Notes: a model not told the origin generated them from the sequence alone. A stretch of 8,039 nucleotides of DNA from Phyllobacteriaceae bacterium (GCA_012799265.1 JAAZLP010000058.1:1-8039); one strand, 5' to 3'; counted from the first letter of the stretch, positions 1 through 7,174 are shown. Translations and numbers: made by a program.

Positions 1-180
1 CAATGGCGGATCTTCCTCATCCATAAGCGCCTCGAGCCGATCCAGTTCCGCCGCGCCGTAGCTCTCCACATGCGCATCGGCAAATGGTCCCAGGATCAGG
101 TCCATCTCCTTGGTCCCGCGATGCCAGGCCCGATAGCGCAACCGCTTGCGACGAATAGCAATGTCCTCACCGGCCGTCAT
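1..180 (-). CDS. sdhE: SdhE, FAD assembly factor 2 family (5' part; runs off left edge)
   Basis: Small soluble protein that helps insert covalent FAD into the SdhA subunit of succinate dehydrogenase. Seen: reading the minus strand from ATG at 180-178 gives 60 open codons to the window edge. Residues 10-28 contain a basic stretch (RRKRLRYRAW) followed by HRGTKEMDLILG. This is the RGxxE motif of the SdhE/DUF339 family (R21, G22, E25), which the family uses in flavinylation. The following acidic segment (AELDRLEALMDEEDPP) also fits the family. Known members are about 85-95 residues, so roughly the last third is missing here. The gene is divergent from recG with a 156-base gap. The Shine-Dalgarno sequence is weak and an in-frame TTG lies six codons upstream, so the exact start is not certain. 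The family call is firm. Confidence 0.9.
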   Translation of the reverse strand, partial: MTAGEDIAIRRKRLRYRAWHRGTKEMDLILGPFADAHVESYGAAELDRLEALMDEEDPPL

Positions 181-336
181 TTGACACCCATGATCCAAGT
201 TTGTTCTCGATTTGGACGCGTGTTTACGCGCCTTGGGCTGAGATGTCACCACATTGGTTACCAAGGAAAACAAGCAACCGGCAGCATTGTTTGCCTCGCG
301 GCCAATCCTTACCCTGCGCCCAAGGAGAATCGACCC
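181..336. promoter_or_regulatory. Divergent sdhE/recG intergenic region
   Basis: This 156-base gap must hold the promoters of both sdhE (left) and recG (right). A perfect TTGACA lies at 181-186 on the plus strand, but no good -10 hexamer follows at 15-18 bases, so I do not call a promoter. Two inverted repeats are visible: CGCGT at 217-221 with ACGCG at 226-230 (4-base loop), and the 11-base palindrome TTGGT-T-ACCAA at 254-264. Either could be an operator or chance. The codons upstream of 337 in the recG frame are open but do not resemble RecG. Confidence 0.4.
322..327 (+). promoter_or_regulatory. Shine-Dalgarno site that fixes the recG start
   Basis: AAGGAG lies nine bases upstream of GTG 337. 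It is the only strong ribosome-binding site near the beginning of RecG-like sequence. It argues against the in-frame ATG at 70, which lies inside the antisense of sdhE. Confidence 0.75.
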
Positions 337-2445
337 GTGTCCCGTCCTGAAGCGCTTGAACCGCTGTTCCGTTCGCTCCACACCGTCAAAGGCGTGGGAG
401 ACAAGCTGGCTGCGCTGCTGACCCGCTTTTTCGGTGCGCCGGATGGACAGGAAGCCATCGTCCTCGATGTGCTGATGCATATGCCGTCAGGGGTCGTCGA
501 CCGTCGCCGCCAGGTGGGCATTGCGGAGGCTTACCTCAACCAGATCGTCACGCTGAAACTGCATATCGATCGCCATCAGCCGCCACCGCGCGGCAAGCCG
601 CATATCCCGCACCGCGTCTTCGCCCATGACGATACCGGCGATATCCAGCTGGTTTTCTTCCGCGCTCAGGGCGGCTGGGTCGAAAAATCGCTCCCCGTCG
701 GGGAGGAACGCTATGTCTCGGGGCAGATCGGCTTTTTCAACGGTGAAAAGCAGATCACCCATCCGGACTATGTGGTCGAGGCCGACAAGTTCGCGACCCT
801 GCCGCTGGTCGAGCCAGTCTATCCGCTAACCAACGGCCTCAGTTCAAAAGCTCTCGCAAAACTGGTACGTCAGGCCGTGGACGCCGTGCCAACGCTACCC
901 GAATGGATCGACGCGGGGACCATGGCTAGCCGCAAATGGCCGAGCTTTGCCGACGCAATGCGCATGGTGCATCTGCCGACCAGCCCGGACGAGGCCGAGC
1001 TCTGGTCCCCTGCCCGCCAGCGCCTCGCCTATGACGAATATCTCGCCGGCCAGATCACGCTACAGCTCATCCGTTCGACGACTGTTTCGGCACGCGGCGT
1101 GGCCCGCGCTTTTACCGGCCGTCTGACCGAGAAAGTCAGCAGCCTCCTGCCCTTCTCCCTCACCGACGGGCAGAAACTGGCGCTCGATGAAATCTTTGCC
1201 GACCTCAAGGCGCCTGACCGCATGTCACGCCTGCTGCAGGGCGATGTGGGTTCCGGCAAGACTGTGGTCGCCTTGATGGCAATGGCGGCCATGGCGGAAT
1301 CGGGCGCCCAGTCAGCCCTGATGGCGCCGACCGAGCTCCTCGCGTCCCAGCATTTCAGGACCATCCAGCCCATCGCCGAAGCGGCGGGCTTGGGCATTGT
1401 GCTGCTGACCGGCAAAATGCCCGCCGCCCAACGTCGTGCTGCATTGGCAGGACTTGCCGATGGTTCGATCCACATCGCGGTCGGCACCCATGCGCTGTTT
1501 CAATCTGACATTGAATTCAAGGACTTGGGCCTGACGGTTGTCGACGAACAGCATCGCTTCGGTGTCCACCAGCGTCTCGCGCTCTCGGACAAGGGTAAGC
1601 ACACCGACCTGTTGGTGATGACGGCAACGCCGATCCCACGCACGCTGGTCCTCACCCACTTTGGCGACATGGCCGTCAGCGTATTGCGCGAAAAGCCGCG
1701 CGGTCGCCAGCCGATCGACACCGCCGTTCTCTCGATCAACGACTATCCGCGCGTCGTCGCCCGACTGCAGGCGCGCCTTGCTGAAGGGGCACAGGCCTAT
1801 TGGGTCTGTCCGCTTGTGGAGGAGAGTGAGGCGCTCGAAGTGGTGAGCGCCGAAGACCGCTTCGCCGAACTGCAAAAAGTGTTTGGCCTCGATGTTGCGC
1901 TTGTTCACGGTCGCATGTCGGCCGCGGCCAAGCAGGAGGTCATGGCGCGCTTCAAGGCCAATGAAATCAAGCTCTTGGTCGCAACAACTGTCATCGAGGT
2001 TGGGGTCGACGTGCCCAATGCCACGATTATGATCATCGAGCATGCCGAGCGCTTTGGCCTGGCCCAGCTGCATCAGTTGCGCGGCCGCGTCGGGCGCGGC
2101 TCACAACGCTCGGCGTGTCTGTTGCTCTATAAGGACCCGGTCAGCGAAACCGCCCGGGCGCGGCTTGAAACCATCAAGTCGACCGAAGACGGCTTTGAGA
2201 TCGCCGAGAAGGATCTTGAACTGCGCGGCCAGGGCGATCTTCTCGGCACGCGCCAATCCGGCATGCCCGGCTATCGCCTCGCGGTGCCCGATGTGCACCG
2301 GCACCTGCTCGAATTCGCCCATGATGACGCCAAGGCCCTGCTCGCGCGAAATCCGGGCCTGACTGGCGAGGAAGGCGAAGCCGCACGCCTTTTGCTCTAT
2401 CTATTCCGCAAACACTTGGCGATTCCGCTGATCAGGGCCGGTTGA
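337..2445 (+). CDS. recG: ATP-dependent DNA helicase RecG
   Basis: Branch-migrating helicase that remodels stalled replication forks, Holliday junctions, R- and D-loops in the cytoplasm; superfamily 2. Seen, counting from GTG 337 (702 residues): N-terminal wedge/OB region (about 1-270); Walker A GDVGSGKT at 302-309; Walker B-type box DEQHRFG at 403-409; motif III MTATPIPRTL at 428-437; VHGRM at 523-527; and motif VI QLRGRVGRG at 580-588. The C-terminal RecG-typical segment has EKDLELRGQGDLLGTRQSG. The length matches the family (about 690-700). The start is GTG 337 because it has AAGGAG nine bases upstream and because the 89 codons before it (from ATG 70) overlap sdhE on the other strand and show no RecG similarity. 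All motifs are intact. The stop overlaps the start of the next gene (TGATG), so the two are probably co-translated. Confidence 0.97.
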   Translation: MSRPEALEPLFRSLHTVKGVGDKLAALLTRFFGAPDGQEAIVLDVLMHMPSGVVDRRRQVGIAEAYLNQIVTLKLHIDRHQPPPRGKPHIPHRVFAHDDTGDIQLVFFRAQGGWVEKSLPVGEERYVSGQIGFFNGEKQITHPDYVVEADKFATLPLVEPVYPLTNGLSSKALAKLVRQAVDAVPTLPEWIDAGTMASRKWPSFADAMRMVHLPTSPDEAELWSPARQRLAYDEYLAGQITLQLIRSTTVSARGVARAFTGRLTEKVSSLLPFSLTDGQKLALDEIFADLKAPDRMSRLLQGDVGSGKTVVALMAMAAMAESGAQSALMAPTELLASQHFRTIQPIAEAAGLGIVLLTGKMPAAQRRAALAGLADGSIHIAVGTHALFQSDIEFKDLGLTVVDEQHRFGVHQRLALSDKGKHTDLLVMTATPIPRTLVLTHFGDMAVSVLREKPRGRQPIDTAVLSINDYPRVVARLQARLAEGAQAYWVCPLVEESEALEVVSAEDRFAELQKVFGLDVALVHGRMSAAAKQEVMARFKANEIKLLVATTVIEVGVDVPNATIMIIEHAERFGLAQLHQLRGRVGRGSQRSACLLLYKDPVSETARARLETIKSTEDGFEIAEKDLELRGQGDLLGTRQSGMPGYRLAVPDVHRHLLEFAHDDAKALLARNPGLTGEEGEAARLLLYLFRKHLAIPLIRAG

Positions 2446-2924
2446 TGGGTATGAGCGCGACAACAGAACCCAGACCGGGCGCAACCGGATTTATCGTCCT
2501 GCATATCCTCGCCGGGCCGCTCATCGTCGACCTGACTATCGTGCTGCTGCCACTCTCCGGCGCCGTGCTGAACGGTGACTTCAACTTCCAGATGCCACAG
2601 GCCGAAGCCGGTGAGATCGCGCTCGTCTATGGCGGTCTATTCGTGTTCAGCTTTGTGCTTGGGCTCGTCCCGGCCGTGCTTCACGCCGTCACCATGATCC
2701 TTTTGCACCGCTTCCTAGGCTCAAGCCTGATCTGGCTCGCACTGACGCCTGTAGTTGGCTGGCTGAGCACAATGGTGCTGATCCTGCTCTTCAGCAGCTT
2801 TACCCCGCACGCCATCGCGGAAGCTGCGCCTATGGCGCTGCTGGGCAGCGTGGCAGCCATGGGGTGCATGGCGATCGCGTGGGTTCGCCGCATGCCACCG
2901 GCACGCGGCAAACTTCCTGCATAG
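2445..2924 (+). CDS. Hypothetical four-helix integral membrane protein
   Basis: I do not recognise a named family. Seen: 159 residues if started at ATG 2445, with four hydrophobic stretches at about 16-42, 59-87, 95-118 and 128-147 and a short basic tail (RRMPPARGKLPA). No catalytic motif is visible. ATG 2445 overlaps the recG TGA by one base, and AGGG at 2433-2436 lies eight bases upstream, giving a coupled start. ATG 2451 is a second candidate and would shorten the protein by two residues. TTG 2442 is also in frame. The gene is probably in one transcript with recG, and its 3' end faces glmS with only nine bases between stop codons. The tight junction suggests an old partnership with recG in this lineage, but a membrane protein has no obvious role in RecG chemistry, so position alone gives no function. 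Confidence 0.8.
   Translation: MGMSATTEPRPGATGFIVLHILAGPLIVDLTIVLLPLSGAVLNGDFNFQMPQAEAGEIALVYGGLFVFSFVLGLVPAVLHAVTMILLHRFLGSSLIWLALTPVVGWLSTMVLILLFSSFTPHAIAEAAPMALLGSVAAMGCMAIAWVRRMPPARGKLPA
2887..2909. terminator. Candidate hairpin at convergent junction
   Basis: GCCGC (2887-2891) pairs with GCGGC (2905-2909) and TGCC (2893-2896) with GGCA (2900-2903). A single A-C mismatch separates them, and the loop has three bases. The hairpin sits inside the last codons of the membrane-protein gene, just before the strand switch to glmS. There is no U-tract on either strand, so it is not a classic intrinsic terminator. It could slow or end transcription from either side, or be chance in GC-rich coding DNA. 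Confidence 0.25.
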
Positions 2925-2933
2925 ATCGACGGC

Positions 2934-4760
2934 CTATTCCACCGTCACCGACTTCGCCAGATTGCGCGGCTGATCGACATCCGTGCCCATGAAGACAGCG
3001 GTATGATAGGCGAGCAGCTGCACCGGAATGGTCGCGAGGATCGGCGCGACGAAGGGGTGCACATGCGGGATCTCGATGATGTCGGCCACGCCGTGTCCAA
3101 CAGTCTTGGCACCCTCGGGATCGGTGATGAGGATGATGTTCCCGCCACGTGCGGCAACCTCCTGCATGTTGGACAGCGTCTTGTCGACCAACTCATCGGA
3201 CGGTGCCACGACAATAACCGGCATGGCTTCGTCGACCAGCGCGATCGGCCCGTGCTTCAGCTCGCCCGCGGCGTAACCTTCGGCGTGTATGTAGCTGATT
3301 TCCTTGAGCTTTAGCGCGCCTTCCATGGCGACCGGGAACATCGGTCCGCGGCCCAGATAAAGCACATCCTTGGCCTTGGAGAGGCGCTTGGAAATCTCGA
3401 CGATCTGCCCCTCGGCACCCAAGGCCTGAGACACGGCAGAGGGCAGCGCCGTCAGTGCGCGCACCATTTCGGTTTCCTGTTCCAGCGAAATCGCGCCGCG
3501 CGCGCGTCCTGCTGCGACAGCAAGGCTTGCTAGCGCAGTCAGCTGCGCCGTCAGCGCCTTGGTCGAGGCCACACCGATTTCCGGCCCGCAAAGGATCGGG
3601 AACACCACGCCGGATTCGCGGGCAATGGTGGATTCCAGAGTGTTGACGAGGCTCGCCACATGCTGGCCCTGGCTGGCGCAATAGCGCAGCGCCGCCAGCG
3701 TATCGGCGGTTTCGCCGGACTGGGAAATGAAGAGCGACAGCCCTCCCTTCTCCATTGGCGGCTCGCGATAGCGGAATTCACTGGCCACATCGATATCGAC
3801 CGGCAGGCGCGCATAGCGCTCGAACCAGTACTTTGCGATGGCACCAGCATAGTAGGCCGTGCCGCAGGCGCTCATGGTGAGACGCGAAAGATCGGCAAAA
3901 TCAAACGGCAGGCTCTCTCGGATCGCCACCTTTTCGGCGCCCATATCCACATAATGGCTGAGCGTATGCGAGATGGTTTCCGGCTGCTCGTAGATTTCCT
4001 TGGCCATGAAATGGCGATGGTTGCCCTTGTCGACCAGCAGGGCGGAAGCCTGCGAGACCATCTGCATGCGCTGCACCAGCGCATCCTTGTCGTCCCGAAT
4101 GGTGACGCCCTTGGGCGTGATGACGGCCCAGTCGCCATCTTCGAGATAGGTCAGGCGCGAGGTGAACGGGGCCAGCGCCATGGCGTCGGAGCCGAGATAC
4201 ATCTCGGTCTCGCCATAGCCCACAGCCAGCGGCGCACCATGACGGGCGGCAATCAGCAGGCCATTCTCACCCTTGAACATGAAGGCCAGCGCAAAGGCGC
4301 CCTTGAGCTTCTTCAGCGTCCGCGCGACGGCCAGTTCCGGATCGGCACCATTGTCGAGCTCGCGGGTGACCCAGAGCGCGACAGACTCGGTGTCAGTCTG
4401 CGTCTTGGGCAGATAGCCATCCTTGGCGAGGTCCTCTAGCAGCTCGCGGAAATTCTCGATGATGCCGTTGTGAACGATGGCGACCCGCTCGGTGGCGTGC
4501 GGATGGGCATTGTTCTCGGTTGGCGCACCATGGGTGGCCCAACGCGTATGGCCAATGCCGATATTGCCGTCCAGCGGCTCCATGCCCAGCTTGGTCGCAA
4601 GATTGCCGAGCTTGCCTTCCGCCCGGCGGCGGGTAATGGCGCCGGCTTCCAGCGTCGCAACGCCGGCGCTGTCATAGCCGCGATATTCAAGGCGCTTCAG
4701 CGCGTCAACGAGCCGCCCGGCAACCGGTGCATCACCGACAATCCCAACGATACCGCACAT
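2934..4760 (-). CDS. glmS: Glutamine--fructose-6-phosphate aminotransferase (isomerizing)
   Basis: Cytoplasmic enzyme making glucosamine-6-phosphate from fructose-6-phosphate and glutamine, the first committed step to UDP-GlcNAc. Seen: 608 residues, the usual length. The N-terminal glutaminase domain (about 2-240) starts MCGIVGIVG, so Cys2 becomes the N-terminal nucleophile. It also has HTRWATHG (71-78, Arg73), HNG (97-99, Asn98) and Asp123. Two SIS domains follow, with SACGT at 297-301, SQSGET at 346-351, Glu487, and the LKHGP loop at 501-505 containing the sugar-ring-opening His503. The conserved tail PRNLAKSVTVE ends with the catalytic-loop lysine at 603. AAGGGG seven bases upstream of ATG 4760 lies in the last codons of glmU, whose stop is one base away, so glmS is probably translated by ribosomes coming from glmU. 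No glmS ribozyme or other riboswitch precedes it. Nothing is missing or broken. Confidence 0.98.
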   Translation of the reverse strand: MCGIVGIVGDAPVAGRLVDALKRLEYRGYDSAGVATLEAGAITRRRAEGKLGNLATKLGMEPLDGNIGIGHTRWATHGAPTENNAHPHATERVAIVHNGIIENFRELLEDLAKDGYLPKTQTDTESVALWVTRELDNGADPELAVARTLKKLKGAFALAFMFKGENGLLIAARHGAPLAVGYGETEMYLGSDAMALAPFTSRLTYLEDGDWAVITPKGVTIRDDKDALVQRMQMVSQASALLVDKGNHRHFMAKEIYEQPETISHTLSHYVDMGAEKVAIRESLPFDFADLSRLTMSACGTAYYAGAIAKYWFERYARLPVDIDVASEFRYREPPMEKGGLSLFISQSGETADTLAALRYCASQGQHVASLVNTLESTIARESGVVFPILCGPEIGVASTKALTAQLTALASLAVAAGRARGAISLEQETEMVRALTALPSAVSQALGAEGQIVEISKRLSKAKDVLYLGRGPMFPVAMEGALKLKEISYIHAEGYAAGELKHGPIALVDEAMPVIVVAPSDELVDKTLSNMQEVAARGGNIILITDPEGAKTVGHGVADIIEIPHVHPFVAPILATIPVQLLAYHTAVFMGTDVDQPRNLAKSVTVE

Positions 4761-4761
4761 G

Positions 4762-6114
4762 CTATTTCCCCTTGGCTGCCTTTTTCGCCAGCGCGCGCTC
4801 TTTCAGCGTCGGCGCATAGCCCAGTTTGTTTTCCTGCCGCGCCCGCCCGAAAGCAACCGCATCTGCCGGCACATCATCCGTAATCACACTGCCTGACGCC
4901 GTATAAGCGCCGTCGCCGATCTTAACTGGCGCTACCAGCGAGGCGTTGGAGCCGACAAAGACATTATCGCCGATAATCGTCTTATCTTTGTTCACGCCGT
5001 CATAGTTACAGGTGATCGTCCCGGCACCGATATTGGTCTTCGAGCCTATCTCGGCATCACCCAGATAGCTTAGGTGCCCCGCCTTGGTACCAGCGCCGAT
5101 CTTCGATTTCTTCACTTCGACGAAATTGCCCAGATGCACGTCCGGACCGAGTTCGGCGCCACCACGAATACGCGCGAAAGGTCCGATGCTGGAGCCCTCG
5201 CCGATCAAGGCATCCTCGATATCACAGAAGGCTCTGATCTCGACATTGTCTTCTATTTTGACGCCCGGGCCAAAAACGACGTTCGGGAAGATCGTCACGT
5301 CGCGACCAATCTCCGTATCCCACGACAGCCACACGCTGTCCGGATCGCGCATTGTCACCCCTGCGGCCATCAACTCGTCGCGCCGGATCTGCTGGAAAAG
5401 CTTCTCCGCCCGCGCCAGCTGCCTGCGGTCATTGACGCCCATGACGTCGACTTCGGGGGCGAGACCGTAGCCAACCTTCTTGCCGGCCTGATTGGCAAGA
5501 TTGACGAGGTCGGTCAGGTAATATTCGCCCTGGGCATTATTGGTGTCGATCTTGTCGATGAGATCGCGGAACACCTCGGCGCGGAACGCCAGGATGCAGG
5601 CGTTGCAGAGCCCGATTCCGCGCTCCTCATCACTCGCATCCTTGTGCTCGCGAATAGCCAGGAGCCGTTCGCCATCCGTGATGAAGCGGCCGTAACCGGT
5701 CGGATCAACCGGCTCGAAGCCGAGGATGGCAACGTCGAGGCCAGCATCCAGACGATCGAGGACGGCCCGGAAATTTTCGCCACGCAGCAGTGGATGGTCG
5801 CCATAGACGACGGCGATATAGCCCTCTGCCTTCTCGAACAGCTCGCGCGCCATCGAGGCAGCGTGTCCGGTGCCGCGGGCCACGCTCTGCTCGAAATGCA
5901 CCACTTCCGGGTCGAGTGCGGAAACACGTTCGCGGATTTCGGCATGCCGCGGACCAGTGACCAGCGCGATCTTGCTCGATCCCGCCTGACGCGCCGCGCG
6001 CGCGACATGGCCGACGATCGGCATGCCACCAACAGGATGCAGTACTTTGGGCAGCGAGGACTTCATCCGCGTGCCTTCGCCTGCTGCCAGAATGATGGAG
6101 AGCAGTTCCGTCAT
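4762..6114 (-). CDS. glmU: Bifunctional UDP-N-acetylglucosamine diphosphorylase / glucosamine-1-phosphate N-acetyltransferase
   Basis: Performs the last two steps to UDP-GlcNAc: acetylation of glucosamine-1-phosphate with acetyl-CoA (C-terminal half) and uridylyl transfer from UTP (N-terminal half). Seen: 450 residues, typical for the family. The nucleotidyltransferase domain (about 1-230) has LAAGEGTRM at 9-17, LPK with Lys23, Gln76, GT at 81-82, YGD with Asp106 and GVN with Asn228. A left-handed beta-helix follows (about 255-430) with repeated I/V-G hexapeptides and the acetyltransferase segment AGHLSYLGDAEIG (His347), then TNIGAGTITCNYDG and GRARQ. The C-terminus is Lys/Ala-rich. ATG 6114 gives the standard MTELLSIILAAG start, with only a modest ribosome-binding site. 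It is the first gene of a two-gene glmU-glmS unit, and its promoter should lie in the 138 bases shared with the divergent SPOR-like gene. Confidence 0.97.
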   Translation of the reverse strand: MTELLSIILAAGEGTRMKSSLPKVLHPVGGMPIVGHVARAARQAGSSKIALVTGPRHAEIRERVSALDPEVVHFEQSVARGTGHAASMARELFEKAEGYIAVVYGDHPLLRGENFRAVLDRLDAGLDVAILGFEPVDPTGYGRFITDGERLLAIREHKDASDEERGIGLCNACILAFRAEVFRDLIDKIDTNNAQGEYYLTDLVNLANQAGKKVGYGLAPEVDVMGVNDRRQLARAEKLFQQIRRDELMAAGVTMRDPDSVWLSWDTEIGRDVTIFPNVVFGPGVKIEDNVEIRAFCDIEDALIGEGSSIGPFARIRGGAELGPDVHLGNFVEVKKSKIGAGTKAGHLSYLGDAEIGSKTNIGAGTITCNYDGVNKDKTIIGDNVFVGSNASLVAPVKIGDGAYTASGSVITDDVPADAVAFGRARQENKLGYAPTLKERALAKKAAKGK

Positions 6115-6252
6115 GGTGCTTGTTCCGACCCTGTTTGCTTGTCGCGTCGCATTTTCACAATTTTATGGCGCGCTATAGTTGGCGAAACCCTAACGACGGG
6201 CGCACTCTAGCAGCCGAACACCCCACGATTCGCGGGGCATGGAAGGTTTGCC
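6115..6252. promoter_or_regulatory. Divergent promoter region between glmU and the SPOR-like gene
   Basis: An AT-rich island at about 6151-6180 stands out from GC-rich surroundings. On the plus strand TATAGT at 6174-6179 could be a -10, with a poor -35 (TTTTCA at 6152-6157, 16-base spacer). On the minus strand TAAAAT (complement of 6160-6165) could be the -10 for glmU, with TTTCGC about 16 bases upstream as a weak -35. If both are real, the two promoters overlap within 30 bases and polymerases would compete. A CCCC/GGGG hairpin follows at 6221-6237. Assignments are by eye only. Confidence 0.35.
6241..6246 (+). promoter_or_regulatory. Ribosome-binding site selecting a TTG start
   Basis: GGAAGG lies six bases before TTG 6253. 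The nearby ATG at 6239 is out of frame and the first in-frame ATG (6295) has no comparable site, so the TTG is the likely start. A small GC-rich hairpin (6221-6237) ends four bases upstream of this site. Confidence 0.6.
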
Positions 6253-7053
6253 TTGGCTAAAGCATCAGAACAGTTCAGGCAATCAGACGTAACGATGTGG
6301 GGCATTACGGCTCTCGTCTGCGCGGCTCTGGCCGTTTTTGGCTCGAATATTTCCGTGCTGGTGCCACAATCGGTGATTGGCGGCCTGCATCAGCCGCGTG
6401 TTGCGGGTGCTTCGATCGAGACACTTCGACAGCAGGTTTCCAACCTGACGCATGAAACCAACCGCATCAAGCGCGAGAACGAGCTGCTTCTCTCCCGCTT
6501 TGCCCTGCAGGAAAAATCCGGCAACGAGATTACCCGCAGGGTCGGCGCGCTGGAAGTTACGGTGCCGCAAATGCTGGAGGCCATGCCGCCGGCGACGCTG
6601 GTGGACATGGCAAGCCAGACGGCTTCAATCGGCGCCAACGAGACCCTAACATTCAACGCTCAGGGTGGTTCGGTGGCCGTGCGCCAGTCTGCGCTTCCCC
6701 AGGCCCAGCCAGCCCAACCCCTGCCTGAGCCGGTCGCTTTGCCAGACATTGCACCCGTTGAGACCGCTCTCGCTGTTCCCGACGAGAATGCCTATGGCAT
6801 TGCCATTGGCGCAGCTGTCCCCTTTGAGCAGGCGCCGTCGCTGTGGGAAGATCTGACGATCAAACTCGGACCCCTCCTCTTCGGCCTCGCTCCTCTTCTT
6901 GCCGACCAGGCGAATGGCGACGACAAGCGCATCGTGGTGGGCCCGATCACGGAGCTGTCGGAGGCGCGCTCGCTCTGCGAACGGTTCGAGCGCGTCTCGA
7001 TTGCCTGTGTTCCGATGCCCTATGACGGAACGCCGCTGTCGGTAACCCGTTGA
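6253..7053 (+). CDS. Membrane-anchored coiled-coil protein with C-terminal SPOR-like domain
   Basis: Probably an inner-membrane protein whose periplasmic C-terminus binds peptidoglycan; SPOR domains recognise glycan strands stripped of stem peptides at division sites. Seen in 266 residues: a short charged N-terminus; one membrane helix at about 14-37 with no clear cleavage site; a heptad-rich, Lys/Arg/Glu-rich coiled coil at about 54-103; and a Pro/Ala/Gln linker at about 145-170. The C-terminal stretch at 180-258 follows the SPOR pattern: YGIAIGAAVPFEQAPSLWED, then a GPLL segment, then RIVVGPITELSEARSLCERF with a late Cys (ACV). In family members the core is usually a V-x-V-G-P-F strand and an A-x-x-L-C helix. 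The domain is somewhat divergent (GPI for GPF, IAIGAA for VQLGAF). TTG start with a strong ribosome-binding site. Divergent from glmU-glmS, which supply peptidoglycan precursors, consistent with a wall-related role. Which division or wall partner it has cannot be told here. Confidence 0.75.
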   Translation: MAKASEQFRQSDVTMWGITALVCAALAVFGSNISVLVPQSVIGGLHQPRVAGASIETLRQQVSNLTHETNRIKRENELLLSRFALQEKSGNEITRRVGALEVTVPQMLEAMPPATLVDMASQTASIGANETLTFNAQGGSVAVRQSALPQAQPAQPLPEPVALPDIAPVETALAVPDENAYGIAIGAAVPFEQAPSLWEDLTIKLGPLLFGLAPLLADQANGDDKRIVVGPITELSEARSLCERFERVSIACVPMPYDGTPLSVTR

Positions 7054-7069
7054 CGACTGCGGAAGGCGG

Positions 7070-7097
7070 TTGACACCGGGCCAAGTCCGGTTATGTT
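7070..7097 (+). promoter_or_regulatory. Sigma-70-type promoter upstream of tRNA-Lys
   Basis: A perfect TTGACA at 7070-7075 is followed after 16 bases by TATGTT at 7092-7097. The bases just after the -10 are strongly GC-rich (CCGCCGCG), as in stable-RNA promoters under stringent control. The spacer carries an inverted repeat, ACCGG (7075-7079) and CCGGT (7087-7091), which could be an operator. It begins 17 bases after the SPOR-like gene stops and 85 bases before the mature tRNA ends its leader. Confidence 0.6.
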
Positions 7098-7120
7098 CCG
7101 CCGCGTCGCCAAGGAGCGAC

Positions 7121-7174
7121 TTGAAGCGTCACCAACGCTCCCTTAGTGGACTGGTTTTCTGGCGCGGCAATTAG
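7121..7174 (+). CDS. Possible 17-residue leader peptide upstream of tRNA-Lys
   Basis: AAGGAG at 7111-7116 lies four bases before TTG 7121, which opens a reading frame MKRHQRSLSGLVFWRGN ending at TAG 7172-7174, seven bases before the tRNA. The promoter at 7070-7097 would transcribe it. The same stretch forms alternative hairpins. The ORF is very short, has a non-ATG start and could easily be chance; no family is recognised. Confidence 0.2.
   Translation: MKRHQRSLSGLVFWRGN

Noticed and set aside
181..186. Perfect TTGACA as a recG promoter
   Set aside because: No acceptable -10 hexamer follows at 15-18 bases, so it is noted only as part of the intergenic region.
1312..2073. A 253-codon open frame on the minus strand
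   Set aside because: Antisense to the helicase core of recG; His/Arg-rich composition typical of shadow frames.
3660..4439. A 259-codon open frame on the plus strand
   Set aside because: Antisense to glmS, with no ribosome-binding site or recognisable domain.
4761..4800. glmS ribozyme or riboswitch upstream of glmS
   Set aside because: Only one base separates glmS from glmU, so there is no leader to hold such an RNA.
5074..6210. A 378-codon open frame on the plus strand
   Set aside because: It is antisense to glmU over nearly its whole length; long antisense frames are common opposite GC-rich genes, and glmU is unmistakable.
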